A stretch of 64,000 nucleotides of DNA from Bacteroidales bacterium UBA1715 (GTDB lineage Bacteria; Bacteroidota; Bacteroidia; Bacteroidales; UBA1715): assembly GCA_002317135.1 (NCBI GenBank), contig DCIX01000036.1:234268-298267 (forward strand), read 5' to 3'. This document shows positions 1-8,165 of this stretch, in pieces. Under the pieces are notes generated by a model. It worked only from the letters and a program-made list of their open reading frames with translations, made no database searches and was not told where the DNA came from. How positions within the stretch are numbered: the stretch's first letter is position 1; every line of letters begins with the position of its first letter. The position numbers and the translations under genes were made by a program.

Positions 1-182
1 CATCTAAAAAACAAGCATTGAGTTATCTTGAATTGATTGAATTTAACCCAGAAATTTACGATGGTATAGACAAAATCTTTACCGCTAAATATGTGATTTC
101 ACAGAAAAATTATCAAGCATTGCTACAAGACAAAGACATAGCAAAATACCTTGAATTCTACGATGAATACTATGTTCAATAA
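1..182 (+). CDS. 3' end of an unidentified gene
   Basis: Frame 3 is open from the window edge to the TAA at 180-182, giving about 59 C-terminal residues that end in YLEFYDEYYVQ. The sequence is acidic, rich in aromatic residues and probably helical. No family is recognisable from this fragment. Its end overlaps the start of the next gene by about 20 nt, so the two are probably translationally coupled parts of one operon. Only the 3' end is visible. Confidence 0.6.
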   Translation, partial: SKKQALSYLELIEFNPEIYDGIDKIFTAKYVISQKNYQALLQDKDIAKYLEFYDEYYVQ

Positions 183-936
183 CATATTACGATGCTTTTT
201 ATTTGTCGTTTCACTCTTCGTTACGACAGTCTCATTCTCTCAGAAAATATTTTCTGGACGAATTGTCGATGCCGACACGAAAGAAGCTGTCGTAAAAGCC
301 TACGTAGAGAATTCAACAAAACATCTTATTTGTGAATCTAACTACGACGGTCGCTTTGAAATTTTTGCAGAAATCGGTGACACATTGGTATTTTCAAGCA
401 TAGGATATTACTGGGCAAAGCATATCATTTCCGAAGAAAAAAATCTAGTATTCCATTTAGCACCACAAATCTACGAAATCGGTACCGTATTAAAAATGTT
501 TCCCTATAGTTATGAAGAACTTACACGAAAAGTTCTCGGTATGAAACCAACTGACGACACATTACAGATAAATCTTGAACACGAGCCATTCCAACAAGTA
601 AACACTCATCAAGCAGGACAGTTAAACTACACAATTGACGGTGCATTAACAGCACTGTATAATGCAACAAACCGTCACGCAAAAAATGCGATAAAAGCAG
701 CAGAACTACTCAATCACAAAGAGAATATTCTTATCATCAACAAGAAATTCAACAAGCAGATGGTAAAGGAAATGACCAATATTCCTGATGACTATTTCGA
801 CAAATTCATAACATTCTGCAACTTCAGTGATGAATTTCTTTTAAAAACATCTGAGTTCCAGATTATTATGGCTATTTGTTTTAAATACGATTGTTTTACA
901 GAACTCTATCCTGAATTAAAAAATTCACTCAACTAA
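163..936 (+). CDS. Secreted protein with carboxypeptidase-regulatory-like (CarboxypepD_reg) domain
   Basis: The product has a hydrophobic signal peptide (FLFVVSLFVTTVSFSQ). A short beta-sandwich of the CarboxypepD_reg-like type follows (about residues 25-105): GRIVDADTKEAV, then a GRFEI segment and FSSIGY. This is the pattern seen at the N terminus of TonB-dependent transporters and in stand-alone Bacteroidota envelope proteins. The remaining 150 residues are a helical region of unknown function. Transporter plug and barrel segments are absent, so this is not a TonB receptor. The open frame begins at a TTG at 151, but ATG 163 or ATG 172 gives a proper signal peptide. The stop overlaps the next start as TAATG, so it is coupled to the oxidoreductase downstream. 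Confidence 0.7.
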   Translation: MNTMFNNILRCFLFVVSLFVTTVSFSQKIFSGRIVDADTKEAVVKAYVENSTKHLICESNYDGRFEIFAEIGDTLVFSSIGYYWAKHIISEEKNLVFHLAPQIYEIGTVLKMFPYSYEELTRKVLGMKPTDDTLQINLEHEPFQQVNTHQAGQLNYTIDGALTALYNATNRHAKNAIKAAELLNHKENILIINKKFNKQMVKEMTNIPDDYFDKFITFCNFSDEFLLKTSEFQIIMAICFKYDCFTELYPELKNSLN

Positions 937-2081
937 TGGAAATGCAACACTTCGACATAGCAATAATAGGTGCCGGACCGGCAGGTTGTTCTGCTGCACT
1001 AACACTACAAGATTCTGCATTATCCGTTGCTGTATTTGAAAAATCAACATTCCCACGCCAGAAAATATGCGGCGATGGACTTTGCGACAGAACAATAAAC
1101 ACACTAAAAGCAATCAAAGAATCATACCTCGAAGAATTTCTTGCAAAACATAATCCACTTTGTATCAAGCAAACAAAACTAACCTACAAAGGGAGATCAT
1201 ATCTTGTTGATTTTAAGAATTTTGGTTACATAAGCAAGCGCGTTGATTTCGACAATTTTCTATTCTCATTAGTTACAAGAGACTGTAAAAACACAACCAT
1301 TTTTGAACAATGCACGATTCAATCAGCAACAAAAGACGACCAAGGTTTTGTTTTACAAGATGGCGAAGGAAATAACTATCATGCAAAAATTATATTGGTG
1401 TGCAACGGAGCTTCTTCAAAAATAGCCCGCACACTCACAAACGAAAAGCCAAACGAAAACATGGGCGTTGCCGTTCGTGCGTACTACAAAAACGTACAAG
1501 GAATTGAAGCAAACACTATGGAACTCCACTACAAAAAAGAATTTTTCCCCGGCTATTTGTGGATATTTCCTATTGCCGACGGTACGGCAAATGTTGGATT
1601 TGGTTGTAAGACAGAAAATCCTATTTGTGAAAGCGAAAGCTATCGTGACATAATGGAAAACTGGATAAACAATGACGAAGAGCTTCGCAAGCGTTTTTCC
1701 GAAAGTGAACGAATTACTCCAATTCAAGGAGGACTTATTCCCTACAATAATGGAACATTCTCGTGCGTAGGCGACAATTTCTGCATTTGCGGAGACGCCG
1801 CACATTTAATCGATCCTATTTCCGGTGGCGGAATCGGTTCTGCAATGCTGAGCGGACGATTTGCTGCACAACAAGCAGAAATTTGCATAAAGAATGGAAA
1901 TTGCAATAAGGAATCCCTACTCGACTACGAAAAAAATCTACGGAAACGAGTAGAAAAAGAAATGACCACAAGAGCAAGCATACAAAAAACTATCAGTAAT
2001 CACCCATGGTTTCTTGATATACTTGCATTTTTCGGCCGCCAAGCATGGATCTTCAACAAAATAAAAAATTGGTATTTGTAA
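936..2081 (+). CDS. FAD-dependent oxidoreductase, geranylgeranyl reductase family
   Basis: This is a 381-residue flavoprotein. The N-terminal Rossmann motif IGAGPAGCSAA binds the FAD ADP moiety. The PRQKICGDGLC segment is typical of the geranylgeranyl-reductase-like branch of the p-hydroxybenzoate-hydroxylase fold. The second FAD motif is GDAAHLIDPISGGGIGSAM at about residues 285-303. Members reduce isoprenoid double bonds or hydroxylate or halogenate aromatic and polyene substrates. The substrate here cannot be read from sequence. The ATG overlaps the stop of the upstream gene by one base. In many Bacteroidota such enzymes sit near aryl-polyene or flexirubin genes, and the MMPL/acyltransferase fusion of that pathway type is present at 24-28 kb, but the two loci are far apart. 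Confidence 0.85.
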   Translation: MEMQHFDIAIIGAGPAGCSAALTLQDSALSVAVFEKSTFPRQKICGDGLCDRTINTLKAIKESYLEEFLAKHNPLCIKQTKLTYKGRSYLVDFKNFGYISKRVDFDNFLFSLVTRDCKNTTIFEQCTIQSATKDDQGFVLQDGEGNNYHAKIILVCNGASSKIARTLTNEKPNENMGVAVRAYYKNVQGIEANTMELHYKKEFFPGYLWIFPIADGTANVGFGCKTENPICESESYRDIMENWINNDEELRKRFSESERITPIQGGLIPYNNGTFSCVGDNFCICGDAAHLIDPISGGGIGSAMLSGRFAAQQAEICIKNGNCNKESLLDYEKNLRKRVEKEMTTRASIQKTISNHPWFLDILAFFGRQAWIFNKIKNWYL

Positions 2082-2110
2082 TGGGATTTTCATTTATGCA
2101 TTAATTGAAT

Positions 2111-2419
2111 ATGAGAAAAATCAAGACTCTGCTAATTGTGGTAATCATGTTTTTCTTTCCAAGATGTCAAACATCAAGTCACATATCTTATATGACTTCA
2201 GATTATGCAAAAGAGGAAACACTTATTTTATTATATAGTAAAATTATCGATAGGGGAAGTTTTTATTTTTTATCCGACAATGGGACGACTTGCCGATTAA
2301 CGGTATATTCGTATCGTTTTGATAAAAAAACGAAAAAGACTTCGTATTCTAAAATACGTGTCGAAGATTCTTGTGTTAAGAATTTGTCTTGGTTGAATGC
2401 GGACTTATTCAAAACTTAA
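2111..2419 (+). CDS. Small putative lipoprotein, possibly truncated by an in-frame stop
   Basis: The ORF begins at ATG 2111 (a TTG lies just upstream). It has a hydrophobic N terminus ending in FFPRCQTSSH, a plausible but weak lipobox cysteine. The remainder is a basic, probably beta-rich domain of unknown family. The TAA at 2417-2419 is followed in the same frame by 33 more protein-like codons (FLNNEYFKQIFPPNFLDLSN...) before a second TAA at 2519-2521. The original product was probably 136 residues, and this copy may be a recent nonsense allele. No homologue is recognised. Confidence 0.5.
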   Translation: MRKIKTLLIVVIMFFFPRCQTSSHISYMTSDYAKEETLILLYSKIIDRGSFYFLSDNGTTCRLTVYSYRFDKKTKKTSYSKIRVEDSCVKNLSWLNADLFKT

Positions 2420-2656
2420 TTTTTGAATAATGAATATTTTAAACAAATATTTCCACCAAATTTTCTCGATTTATCCAATGATGAAAAAATGAGTCTGTTC
2501 GAAAATTTATCAAGACAATAAAGATAGTGTACCATTCCAAAAAACGTAACTCTGTAATTAAACTAAACTTCTTAAATTGGTAAAAAAGAAATGGTTTGGT
2601 TTACAATCGAAGATTCAATAAAAAATTGAATTTTACTCTTATTTCAAATATTTTTC

Positions 2657-2664
2657 TATATTTG
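2657..2664 (+). promoter_or_regulatory. -7 promoter box (TATATTTG)
   Basis: An exact match to the Bacteroidota -7 consensus TAnnTTTG lies 20 bp before the ATG of the secreted protein at 2685. No convincing -33 TTTG is seen at the usual spacing. The 2522-2656 stretch upstream is A+T-rich and holds no ORF. Confidence 0.55.
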
Positions 2665-2684
2665 TCCATATAATTTTTAGGTAT

Positions 2685-3554
2685 ATGAAAAAATTAGCAA
2701 AGTTTTTATCAGTTTTTGCATTGTCAACAATGGCTCTTGCAGCACAAGCACAAAATGTAAACAATGCACAAGGTTATGTTCAAGTATATGATGTTGCTTC
2801 TAAAAGCAATCTTCCATTGAATGAATACAAACAATATCATTCAGAGAATGCTATTGCCGACATTAGTTATATGTTCTGGTCTTTCCAAGGAAAATTGACT
2901 GTAAAAGTTGAAAACCTTACCGAAGATACTTTGTATGTAAACTGGTCAAAATCAACATTTACAATCGAAGGTGTTGAAATTCCAATGACTCCAGAAGAAT
3001 CAAAACTAACTCCTGAACAATACAAAATATTCGAAAAATATAAAGCTGAAGCTCCTGTATTGACAGATATGGACTACGAGTGGCAAAAAATCACTATGGG
3101 TCGCGAAGAAAAGAAAGACGAAGTTTCAAAAATCATTAGCAAAAGTACCTATACAAAAGGTAACTACTACATCATGCCTCGCACTAAAAACACGGATGCA
3201 GGTATTGTGTTAGACACTACTGTTGCTAGTTACGAAGAGAAGCACAATTCTTTGAAGAAAGAAATGGCAACAATCTACAAAGCAGATTTTACACCAGAAA
3301 ATACTCCTGTAACTTTCACTTGTAAAATCGTTGTTTCAAACGACAAGGATTTCAAAAATGCAACTGAAGTTGTTGAAACATTCTACATCGCCTCTGTTCG
3401 AGAAATGGATGCGAAACATTTTAGAGGAAAACGTATTGGTCAAGATCCTGATGGATATGCTAACTACAAATTCCCTGAAAGAAAAAGTACCAGCTTCTAT
3501 GTTGAAATCAACCCTCGTAATTCAGTATATTTCAACAAAAGATTTGCTAGATAA
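2685..3554 (+). CDS. Secreted hypothetical protein
   Basis: The product is 289 residues with a clear Sec signal peptide (MKKLAKFLSVFALSTMALAAQAQ). The mature part carries an immunoglobulin-like beta pattern (KLTVKVENLTEDTLYVNW), charged loops and a C-terminal segment ending in NPRNSVYFNKRFAR. No catalytic motif or named family is recognisable. It is monocistronic, with its own -7 box upstream and a strong terminator directly downstream. Location is periplasmic or outer-membrane-associated by inference from the signal peptide. Confidence 0.75.
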   Translation: MKKLAKFLSVFALSTMALAAQAQNVNNAQGYVQVYDVASKSNLPLNEYKQYHSENAIADISYMFWSFQGKLTVKVENLTEDTLYVNWSKSTFTIEGVEIPMTPEESKLTPEQYKIFEKYKAEAPVLTDMDYEWQKITMGREEKKDEVSKIISKSTYTKGNYYIMPRTKNTDAGIVLDTTVASYEEKHNSLKKEMATIYKADFTPENTPVTFTCKIVVSNDKDFKNATEVVETFYIASVREMDAKHFRGKRIGQDPDGYANYKFPERKSTSFYVEINPRNSVYFNKRFAR

Positions 3555-3574
3555 TTTATCATAACTATATAGAG

Positions 3575-3605
3575 CGCCGAAGGCATTCCCTTCGGCGTTT
3601 TTTTT
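3575..3605 (+). terminator. Rho-independent terminator
   Basis: A perfect 9-bp G+C-rich stem (CGCCGAAGG/CCTTCGGCG) with a 5-nt loop is followed by eight Ts. It ends transcription of the secreted protein gene before the glycosyltransferase at 3614. Confidence 0.9.
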
Positions 3606-3613
3606 CTACATAA

Positions 3614-4801
3614 ATGAACATTCTTTTTGTCTGCAATAAAAATCCTTATCCACCCAAAGATGGCGGACAAATTGCAAGTTTTGCAATGATTCGTGGTATG
3701 GCAGAAGCTGGCCATTCCGTATCTGTAGCAGCAATCAATACACCCAAACATTTTCTCGATACAACTGCAATACCAGCAAATGTAACAGCTTTAAGCGATT
3801 ATCATAGCACTTTTATAAACACTAACGTGACTGTGTTAGGACTCGTTGGTAATTTCTTGTTTTCTAAATTACCTTATACCGCAAGTCGCTTTATATCAAA
3901 AGATTTCGAGAATTTACTTTTGGAACTATTGGCAAAAAAAGAATACGATATAATACAATTAGAGGGCTTATATCTGTGTTCATACATTCCTTTATTACGC
4001 AAACATAGCAAAGCAAAAATCCTATATCGCGCACATAATGTAGAGTTTGAAATTTGGGAAAGACTTGCGCTTTCTACACAGAATCCGCTCAAAAAACTTT
4101 ATTTGCAAAACCTAACAAAACGGATAAAGCACTTTGAGAAATCCGTATTGAACAACTACGACTTTCTCATTCCAATAACGCAACGAGACGGAGATACATA
4201 CAATAATATAGGAAATCAAAAGCCTACAATTATTGCTCCAACAGGCATATTCATACAAGATTTACCTCAGATACAACAAACCCCACGCTTGTCGTTGTTC
4301 CACATTGGAGCATTGGATTGGGCACCAAATCAACAAGGATTAATATGGTTTTTAGAAAATTGTTGGGATAAAATCCGACATGAATTTCCTGTATTAGAAC
4401 TTCATGTAGCTGGACGAAATGCCCCAACTTGGTTTATTGATAAAATACAAGTTCCTGGCATTGTCTACCACGGCGAAGTTCCCAACGCGTATTCATTTAT
4501 GACAGAACACGCCATAATGATAGTTCCACTTCTTGCAGGAGGCGGAATGCGCATAAAAATACTTGAAGGATTGGCGTATGGGAAATGTATTGTGTCAACA
4601 AGCATCGGTGCTGAAGGTATTCCTGCCAAAAACGGCAAAGAAATCTGTATTGCCGACACGGCAGAAACATTTACAAACACAATCATTGAATTAGTACAAC
4701 AACAAGAAAAAATCACAGAAATTGGAAACAACGCACAACTTTTTGTACGCAATAATTTCGATAACAATCAGATTGTAAACAACATACTATCATCTTTATA
4801 G
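3614..4801 (+). CDS. Glycosyltransferase, GT-B fold (family 4-like)
   Basis: This is a 395-residue GT-B glycosyltransferase. The N-terminal acceptor domain starts MNILFVCNKNPYPPKDGGQI, with the DGG loop typical of family 4 enzymes. The middle contains YRAHNVEFEIWER. The C-terminal nucleotide-sugar domain contains GALDWAPNQQGL and the donor-site segment ILEGLAYGKCIVSTSIGAEG, which holds the conserved Glu and Gly residues. Such enzymes add sugars to lipid-linked glycans or cell-surface polysaccharide. Donor and acceptor are not predictable. It lies 9 bp upstream of a second glycosyltransferase on the same strand, so the two are probably co-transcribed. Confidence 0.88.
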   Translation: MNILFVCNKNPYPPKDGGQIASFAMIRGMAEAGHSVSVAAINTPKHFLDTTAIPANVTALSDYHSTFINTNVTVLGLVGNFLFSKLPYTASRFISKDFENLLLELLAKKEYDIIQLEGLYLCSYIPLLRKHSKAKILYRAHNVEFEIWERLALSTQNPLKKLYLQNLTKRIKHFEKSVLNNYDFLIPITQRDGDTYNNIGNQKPTIIAPTGIFIQDLPQIQQTPRLSLFHIGALDWAPNQQGLIWFLENCWDKIRHEFPVLELHVAGRNAPTWFIDKIQVPGIVYHGEVPNAYSFMTEHAIMIVPLLAGGGMRIKILEGLAYGKCIVSTSIGAEGIPAKNGKEICIADTAETFTNTIIELVQQQEKITEIGNNAQLFVRNNFDNNQIVNNILSSL

Positions 4802-4810
4802 CCACAGAAA

Positions 4811-5992
4811 ATGAAAATTTTTGTTCTCTTATCACGAATACCATGGCCTTTAGAAAAAGGAGACAAATTGCGTGCGTTTAATCAAATTAAAAGCCTTGCT
4901 GCTAATAACGAAGTACACCTTTGTGCGTTAAACGATGACAAATCTGTAAACAAAGAAGATGCCACAAGACAATTGAAACCATATTGTAAATCAATTACAT
5001 ACATAGACATTACAAAACTCCAAATTGTATATAACTTAGGTATAGCCTTTTTAAAAGGACTACCAATACAATGCGGCTATTTTTACAACAAATCCGCCCA
5101 CAAACAAATTCATGCTTTAATACAAAGTATTCAACCCGATATGCTATTCGGACAATTTGTACGGGTTGCGCCATATCTTGAACAAGAAGAAATAAAGAAA
5201 ACACTTGACTATCAAGATGTCCTTTCGTACGGCATGAAGCGAAGAATGGATAAAGCAAGTTGGTTTAAACGCCCTATCTTCAATATGGAATTTCGCAGAC
5301 TACAACGATACGAACATCATGTTTTCGACAAATTTGACATAAAAACAATCATCTGCGATTCAGATAGACAACTCATCGACCACGAAAAGAGACAAGAGAT
5401 ACTTATTGTTCCTAATGGAGTTGATTTTGAGCACTTTACCCCATACGAAACAACAAAGAAATACGATATTATTTTTAGCGGAAACATGGCTTATCCACCA
5501 AATGTTGATGCCGTTGATTTTCTTGCAAAGGAAATTATGCCTTTGGTATGGAAGCAAATTCCTACAGCTAAATTATGCATAGCCGGTGCCACACCTGCTC
5601 CATCCGTAAAAAATGCAGCAAACGAAAACATAACCGTAACTGGCTGGGTTGACGACATGCGTGACATGTACGCACAGTCAAAAATATTCATTGCACCAAT
5701 GAGAATGGGAACTGGCTTGCAAAACAAACTTTTGGAAGCAATGTCCATGAATCTACCATGTATTACGACAAATTTGGCTAATGGTTCACTACAAGCAACT
5801 CCAAACACAGAAATACTCATCGGAAATACGGCAAACGAACTAGCAAACCACATTATCAGCTTATTAAGCAACAACGACACTGCAACAACCATTGCTAACA
5901 ATGGAAACAAATTCGTTCATAGTAACTACGAATGGAATTCCACAACAAATATCATGGAATCAGCAATGAAGCAAAGTGTTGAAAATAAATAA
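4811..5992 (+). CDS. Glycosyltransferase, GT-B fold (family 4-like)
   Basis: This 393-residue enzyme begins FVLLSRIPWPLEKGDKLRAF, a signature resembling sugar transferases of exopolysaccharide-type clusters (TIGR03087-like). The central linker FGQFVRVAPYLE and the C-terminal donor half follow: FSGNMAYPPNVDAVDFL, then APMRMGTGLQNKLLEAMSMN with the catalytic-site Glu, then a pro-Gly stretch. Substrates are unknown. It follows the preceding glycosyltransferase by 9 bp. Its stop is only 1 bp from the stop of the convergent third glycosyltransferase, and no terminator fits between them. Confidence 0.87.
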   Translation: MKIFVLLSRIPWPLEKGDKLRAFNQIKSLAANNEVHLCALNDDKSVNKEDATRQLKPYCKSITYIDITKLQIVYNLGIAFLKGLPIQCGYFYNKSAHKQIHALIQSIQPDMLFGQFVRVAPYLEQEEIKKTLDYQDVLSYGMKRRMDKASWFKRPIFNMEFRRLQRYEHHVFDKFDIKTIICDSDRQLIDHEKRQEILIVPNGVDFEHFTPYETTKKYDIIFSGNMAYPPNVDAVDFLAKEIMPLVWKQIPTAKLCIAGATPAPSVKNAANENITVTGWVDDMRDMYAQSKIFIAPMRMGTGLQNKLLEAMSMNLPCITTNLANGSLQATPNTEILIGNTANELANHIISLLSNNDTATTIANNGNKFVHSNYEWNSTTNIMESAMKQSVENK

Positions 5993-5993
5993 A

Positions 5994-7121
5994 TTATTCC
6001 TTCACCGCCTTCTCAATACAAGCCCACAAAGCAGCAGCTGTCTTATCCCAAGAAAATTTCTCTAACTGAATTGTAGCATTTGTAAGCAATTGAGCATACA
6101 CATTTGGTTTTGTAAACAGCTCAACCATAGCCTTAGCAATTGAATCTACATCGTGTGGATCGCACAACAATGCAGCATCGCCAGCAACTTCCGGCATAGA
6201 AGTACAATTAGATGTAATGACAGGAACTCCGCACGCAAAAGCCTCTAAGATTGGTATACCAAATCCCTCAAAGAACGGCACGTATGTCATTGCAAAAGAT
6301 GCTCCCAACAAATAATTCAAATCCTTATCCGACACACGACCAGTGAACACAATATCACTTTTATACGCGTGTTTATCGTATTCCTGTTGGATTGTTTTTG
6401 ACAAAAACATTGCCTCACCAACAATTACCAATTTCATATCGGACTGAGTCTGGGACTTAAAGACAGAAAACGCCTTAAATAGATTTTCAATATTTTTTCG
6501 AGGATGCAATGTTCCAGCATACACAAAATAATTCTTGGAGTCCGTATATTTCTGCTTTATCAGATTCTTTTCCGTTTCGATTAACGGTTGAAACGAACTA
6601 CTCACGCCATTATACACAACATCAATAGAATCCAATGGGACATTGTATAAAGAATGAATGTCTTGTTTTGAATATTCCGAAACCGTAGCTATACGAGTCG
6701 CTTTTTGTGCATACTGCGGAAAATATTTCTGATAGTATTTTCTTACCAAATAAGGCAAATGTTCTGGAAAATGTTCAAAGTTCAAATCATGAATTACGTC
6801 AACAATAGGAACGTCACCGTCAACTATGCTATAGCCATCGGTAGAAACAAACACATCTGGTTGCAAAGCCTTAATGACACGAGGTAATTGAGAATGAAAC
6901 CAAAACCACCATAAAAAAGGATGACGAGCCTGAAAAGGCACAATGATAGGCTTCACATTTTCCGAAAATACAAATGATTTGTCATACATTCTATCGAACA
7001 ACAAATAAAATTGATGTTCAGGATAATTCACACACATTCGTTTAACAGTCTCGTAAGTAAAGCGTGAGATTCCGTCAATTCGACCTTTAATAAGTAACCG
7101 AGTATTTATAACTATTTTCAT
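5994..7121 (-). CDS. Glycosyltransferase, family 1/4 mannosyltransferase-like
   Basis: The 375-residue product (MKIVINTRLLIKGRIDGISRF) resembles GT4 mannosyltransferases of the MtfB/WbaZ kind. Conserved elements are VSTDGYSI, the VDVIHDLNFEHFPEH segment, FVYAGTLHPRKNIENLF at the start of the donor domain, and the FEGFGIPILEAFACGVPVI motif with its E-x7-E pair. A longer frame reaches 7208, but those 29 codons run through the terminator and tRNA-His and are not protein-like, so the ATG at 7121 is the start. A -7 box lies only 5 nt before this ATG, so the transcript may be leaderless. It is convergent with the two other glycosyltransferases. Confidence 0.88.
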   Translation of the reverse strand: MKIVINTRLLIKGRIDGISRFTYETVKRMCVNYPEHQFYLLFDRMYDKSFVFSENVKPIIVPFQARHPFLWWFWFHSQLPRVIKALQPDVFVSTDGYSIVDGDVPIVDVIHDLNFEHFPEHLPYLVRKYYQKYFPQYAQKATRIATVSEYSKQDIHSLYNVPLDSIDVVYNGVSSSFQPLIETEKNLIKQKYTDSKNYFVYAGTLHPRKNIENLFKAFSVFKSQTQSDMKLVIVGEAMFLSKTIQQEYDKHAYKSDIVFTGRVSDKDLNYLLGASFAMTYVPFFEGFGIPILEAFACGVPVITSNCTSMPEVAGDAALLCDPHDVDSIAKAMVELFTKPNVYAQLLTNATIQLEKFSWDKTAAALWACIEKAVKE

Positions 7122-7126
7122 AGAAA

Positions 7127-7134
7127 CAAATATA
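7127..7134 (-). promoter_or_regulatory. -7 box (TATATTTG) for the minus-strand glycosyltransferase
   Basis: TATATTTG on the minus strand matches TAnnTTTG. It sits between the T-tract of the tRNA-His terminator and the glycosyltransferase ATG at 7121, leaving 5 nt between box and start codon. Confidence 0.5.
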
Positions 7135-7137
7135 CAT

Positions 7138-7167
7138 AAAAAAAGCGAAACATTGCTGTTTCGCTTT
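7138..7167 (-). terminator. Rho-independent terminator of tRNA-His
   Basis: On the minus strand a perfect 10-bp stem (AAAGCGAAAC/GTTTCGCTTT) with a 6-nt loop is followed by a run of Ts. It begins one base after the tRNA 3' end. Confidence 0.9.
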
Positions 7168-7168
7168 G

Positions 7169-7243
7169 GGTGCCCAGAGGGATTCGAACCCTCGACATTC
7201 AGAACCACAATCTGACGCTCTAACCAACTGAACTATGGGCACC
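7169..7243 (-). tRNA. tRNA-His (GTG)
   Basis: A complete cloverleaf is visible on the minus strand. The acceptor stem GTGCCCA/TGGGCAC is extended by the histidine-specific G-1:C73 pair, which is encoded. The D-arm (AGTTCAGTTGGTTAGAGC), anticodon loop TTGTGGT with anticodon GTG, and T-arm GAGGGTTCGAATCCCTC are all present. The 3' CCA is not fully encoded. It has its own promoter and terminator. The products of its T-arm in a protein frame (VEGSNPSG) explain the spurious extension of the neighbouring glycosyltransferase ORF. Confidence 0.97.
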
Positions 7244-7254
7244 ATAATTCAGTG

Positions 7255-7262
7255 CAAAAGTA
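7255..7262 (-). promoter_or_regulatory. -7 box (TACTTTTG) of tRNA-His
   Basis: TACTTTTG lies about 12 bp upstream of the tRNA 5' end on the minus strand. The same TACTTTTGCACTGAA sequence recurs upstream of the MORN-type lipoprotein gene at 7739-7746. Confidence 0.65.
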
Positions 7263-7287
7263 GTATTTTTTTTATTACATCAAAACT

Positions 7288-7713
7288 TTATTGCATTTTT
7301 TGTTCAGAAAGTAATTTTCCTTCTATAGAATAGTACTTCCAAGTACCCGAAGGTCTGCCATTTTTGTATTCTGCAATATAATCGACCTTACCATTGTCGA
7401 ACCATTGAGTAAAAACACCATCCTGAAGACCATTTTTATAGGTACCCATCATCATTTTCTCGCCATTTTGATACCAAAATGTAGTAACACCGTTGCGAAT
7501 ACCATCTTTATAATTAACTTCTTCCTGTTTGCCACCTTCAAAATAATATCGTACTGTGCGTATCACATTTACAGAATCATCTTTTGCATAATATTCCGCA
7601 TAAGCAACATTTCCATTTGGATGAACAGATACAATTACCTCACGTTCTTTATTATTACAAGCTGATAGTGCGAATACACCAAATAGAACCAGACTTAATT
7701 TCAAAAATTTCAT
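7288..7713 (-). CDS. MORN-repeat (YwqK-like) lipoprotein
   Basis: The product is about 141 residues with a lipoprotein signal ending LSAC-NN. Three to four MORN_2-type repeats follow: YYFEGGKQEEVNYKDGIRNG, WYQNGEKMMMGTYKNGLQDG, WFDNGKVDYIAEYKNGRPSG and WKYYSIEGKLLSE. This repeat family includes proteins annotated as YwqK antitoxins, but the Bacteroidota members are mostly envelope lipoproteins of unknown role. A toxin partner is not seen nearby. An ATG four codons upstream (7725) is the alternative start; 7713 gives the more typical lipoprotein signal. Confidence 0.8.
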   Translation of the reverse strand: MKFLKLSLVLFGVFALSACNNKEREVIVSVHPNGNVAYAEYYAKDDSVNVIRTVRYYFEGGKQEEVNYKDGIRNGVTTFWYQNGEKMMMGTYKNGLQDGVFTQWFDNGKVDYIAEYKNGRPSGTWKYYSIEGKLLSEQKMQ

Positions 7714-7738
7714 AAAGAGAATCATTTTTATTTCAGTG

Positions 7739-7746
7739 CAAAAGTA
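7739..7746 (-). promoter_or_regulatory. -7 box (TACTTTTG) of the MORN lipoprotein gene
   Basis: TACTTTTG on the minus strand lies about 25 bp upstream of the start codon and is back to back with the rplU promoter. Confidence 0.55.
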
Positions 7747-7776
7747 GATTTTTTTCGAATAAATTGAAAAAAGTCA

Positions 7777-7805
7777 TTGTTATTCTATAAAGTTTTATAC
7801 ATTTG
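7777..7805 (+). promoter_or_regulatory. Promoter of rplU-rpmA
   Basis: A -33 TTG at 7777-7779 and the -7 box TACATTTG at 7798-7805 are separated by 18 bp, close to the Bacteroidota spacing. An AGAAGG ribosome-binding sequence at 7819-7824 precedes the rplU ATG at 7840. Confidence 0.7.
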
Positions 7806-7839
7806 CAGTCCAAAATTAGAAGGAATAATAGTTATTACG

Positions 7840-8148
7840 ATGTACGCAATAGTAGAAATAGCAGGACAGCAATTTAAGGTTGCTAAAGACGATAAAGTTT
7901 ATGTTAATCGTCTATCTAACAACGAAGGTGAATCAGTAGATTTCGAGAATGTACTTTTAGTTGCAGACAAAGATGTTAAAGTTGGTACTCCAACAGTAAA
8001 AGGCGCTAAAGTAACTGCAAAAGTATTGTCACACCTTAAAGGTGACAAAGTTATCGTTTTCAAGAAAAGACGTAGAAAAGGATACAAAGTTAAAAACGGC
8101 TTTAGAGCTGCTTTAACTCAAATTCAAATTGAAAATATTGTTGCATAA
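7840..8148 (+). CDS. rplU: 50S ribosomal protein L21
   Basis: This 102-residue protein has the L21 signature: MYAIVEIAGQQFKVAKDDKV at the N terminus and a KVIVFKKRRRKGYKVKNG block followed by FRAALTQIQI. It binds 23S rRNA in the large subunit. The frame is open 63 nt further upstream, but that part overlaps the promoter, so ATG 7840 is the start. rpmA follows 17 bp downstream, the usual L21-L27 pair. Confidence 0.97.
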   Translation: MYAIVEIAGQQFKVAKDDKVYVNRLSNNEGESVDFENVLLVADKDVKVGTPTVKGAKVTAKVLSHLKGDKVIVFKKRRRKGYKVKNGFRAALTQIQIENIVA

Positions 8149-8165
8149 TTTAAAGAGATAAGACA

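Noticed and set aside
7122..7208. N-terminal extension of the minus-strand glycosyltransferase
   Set aside because: The extra 29 codons read through the tRNA-His terminator and T-arm (VEGSNPSG) and are not protein-like.
7288..7713. MORN lipoprotein as antitoxin of a toxin-antitoxin pair
   Set aside because: No toxin-like neighbour exists, and the lipoprotein signal argues for an envelope protein.
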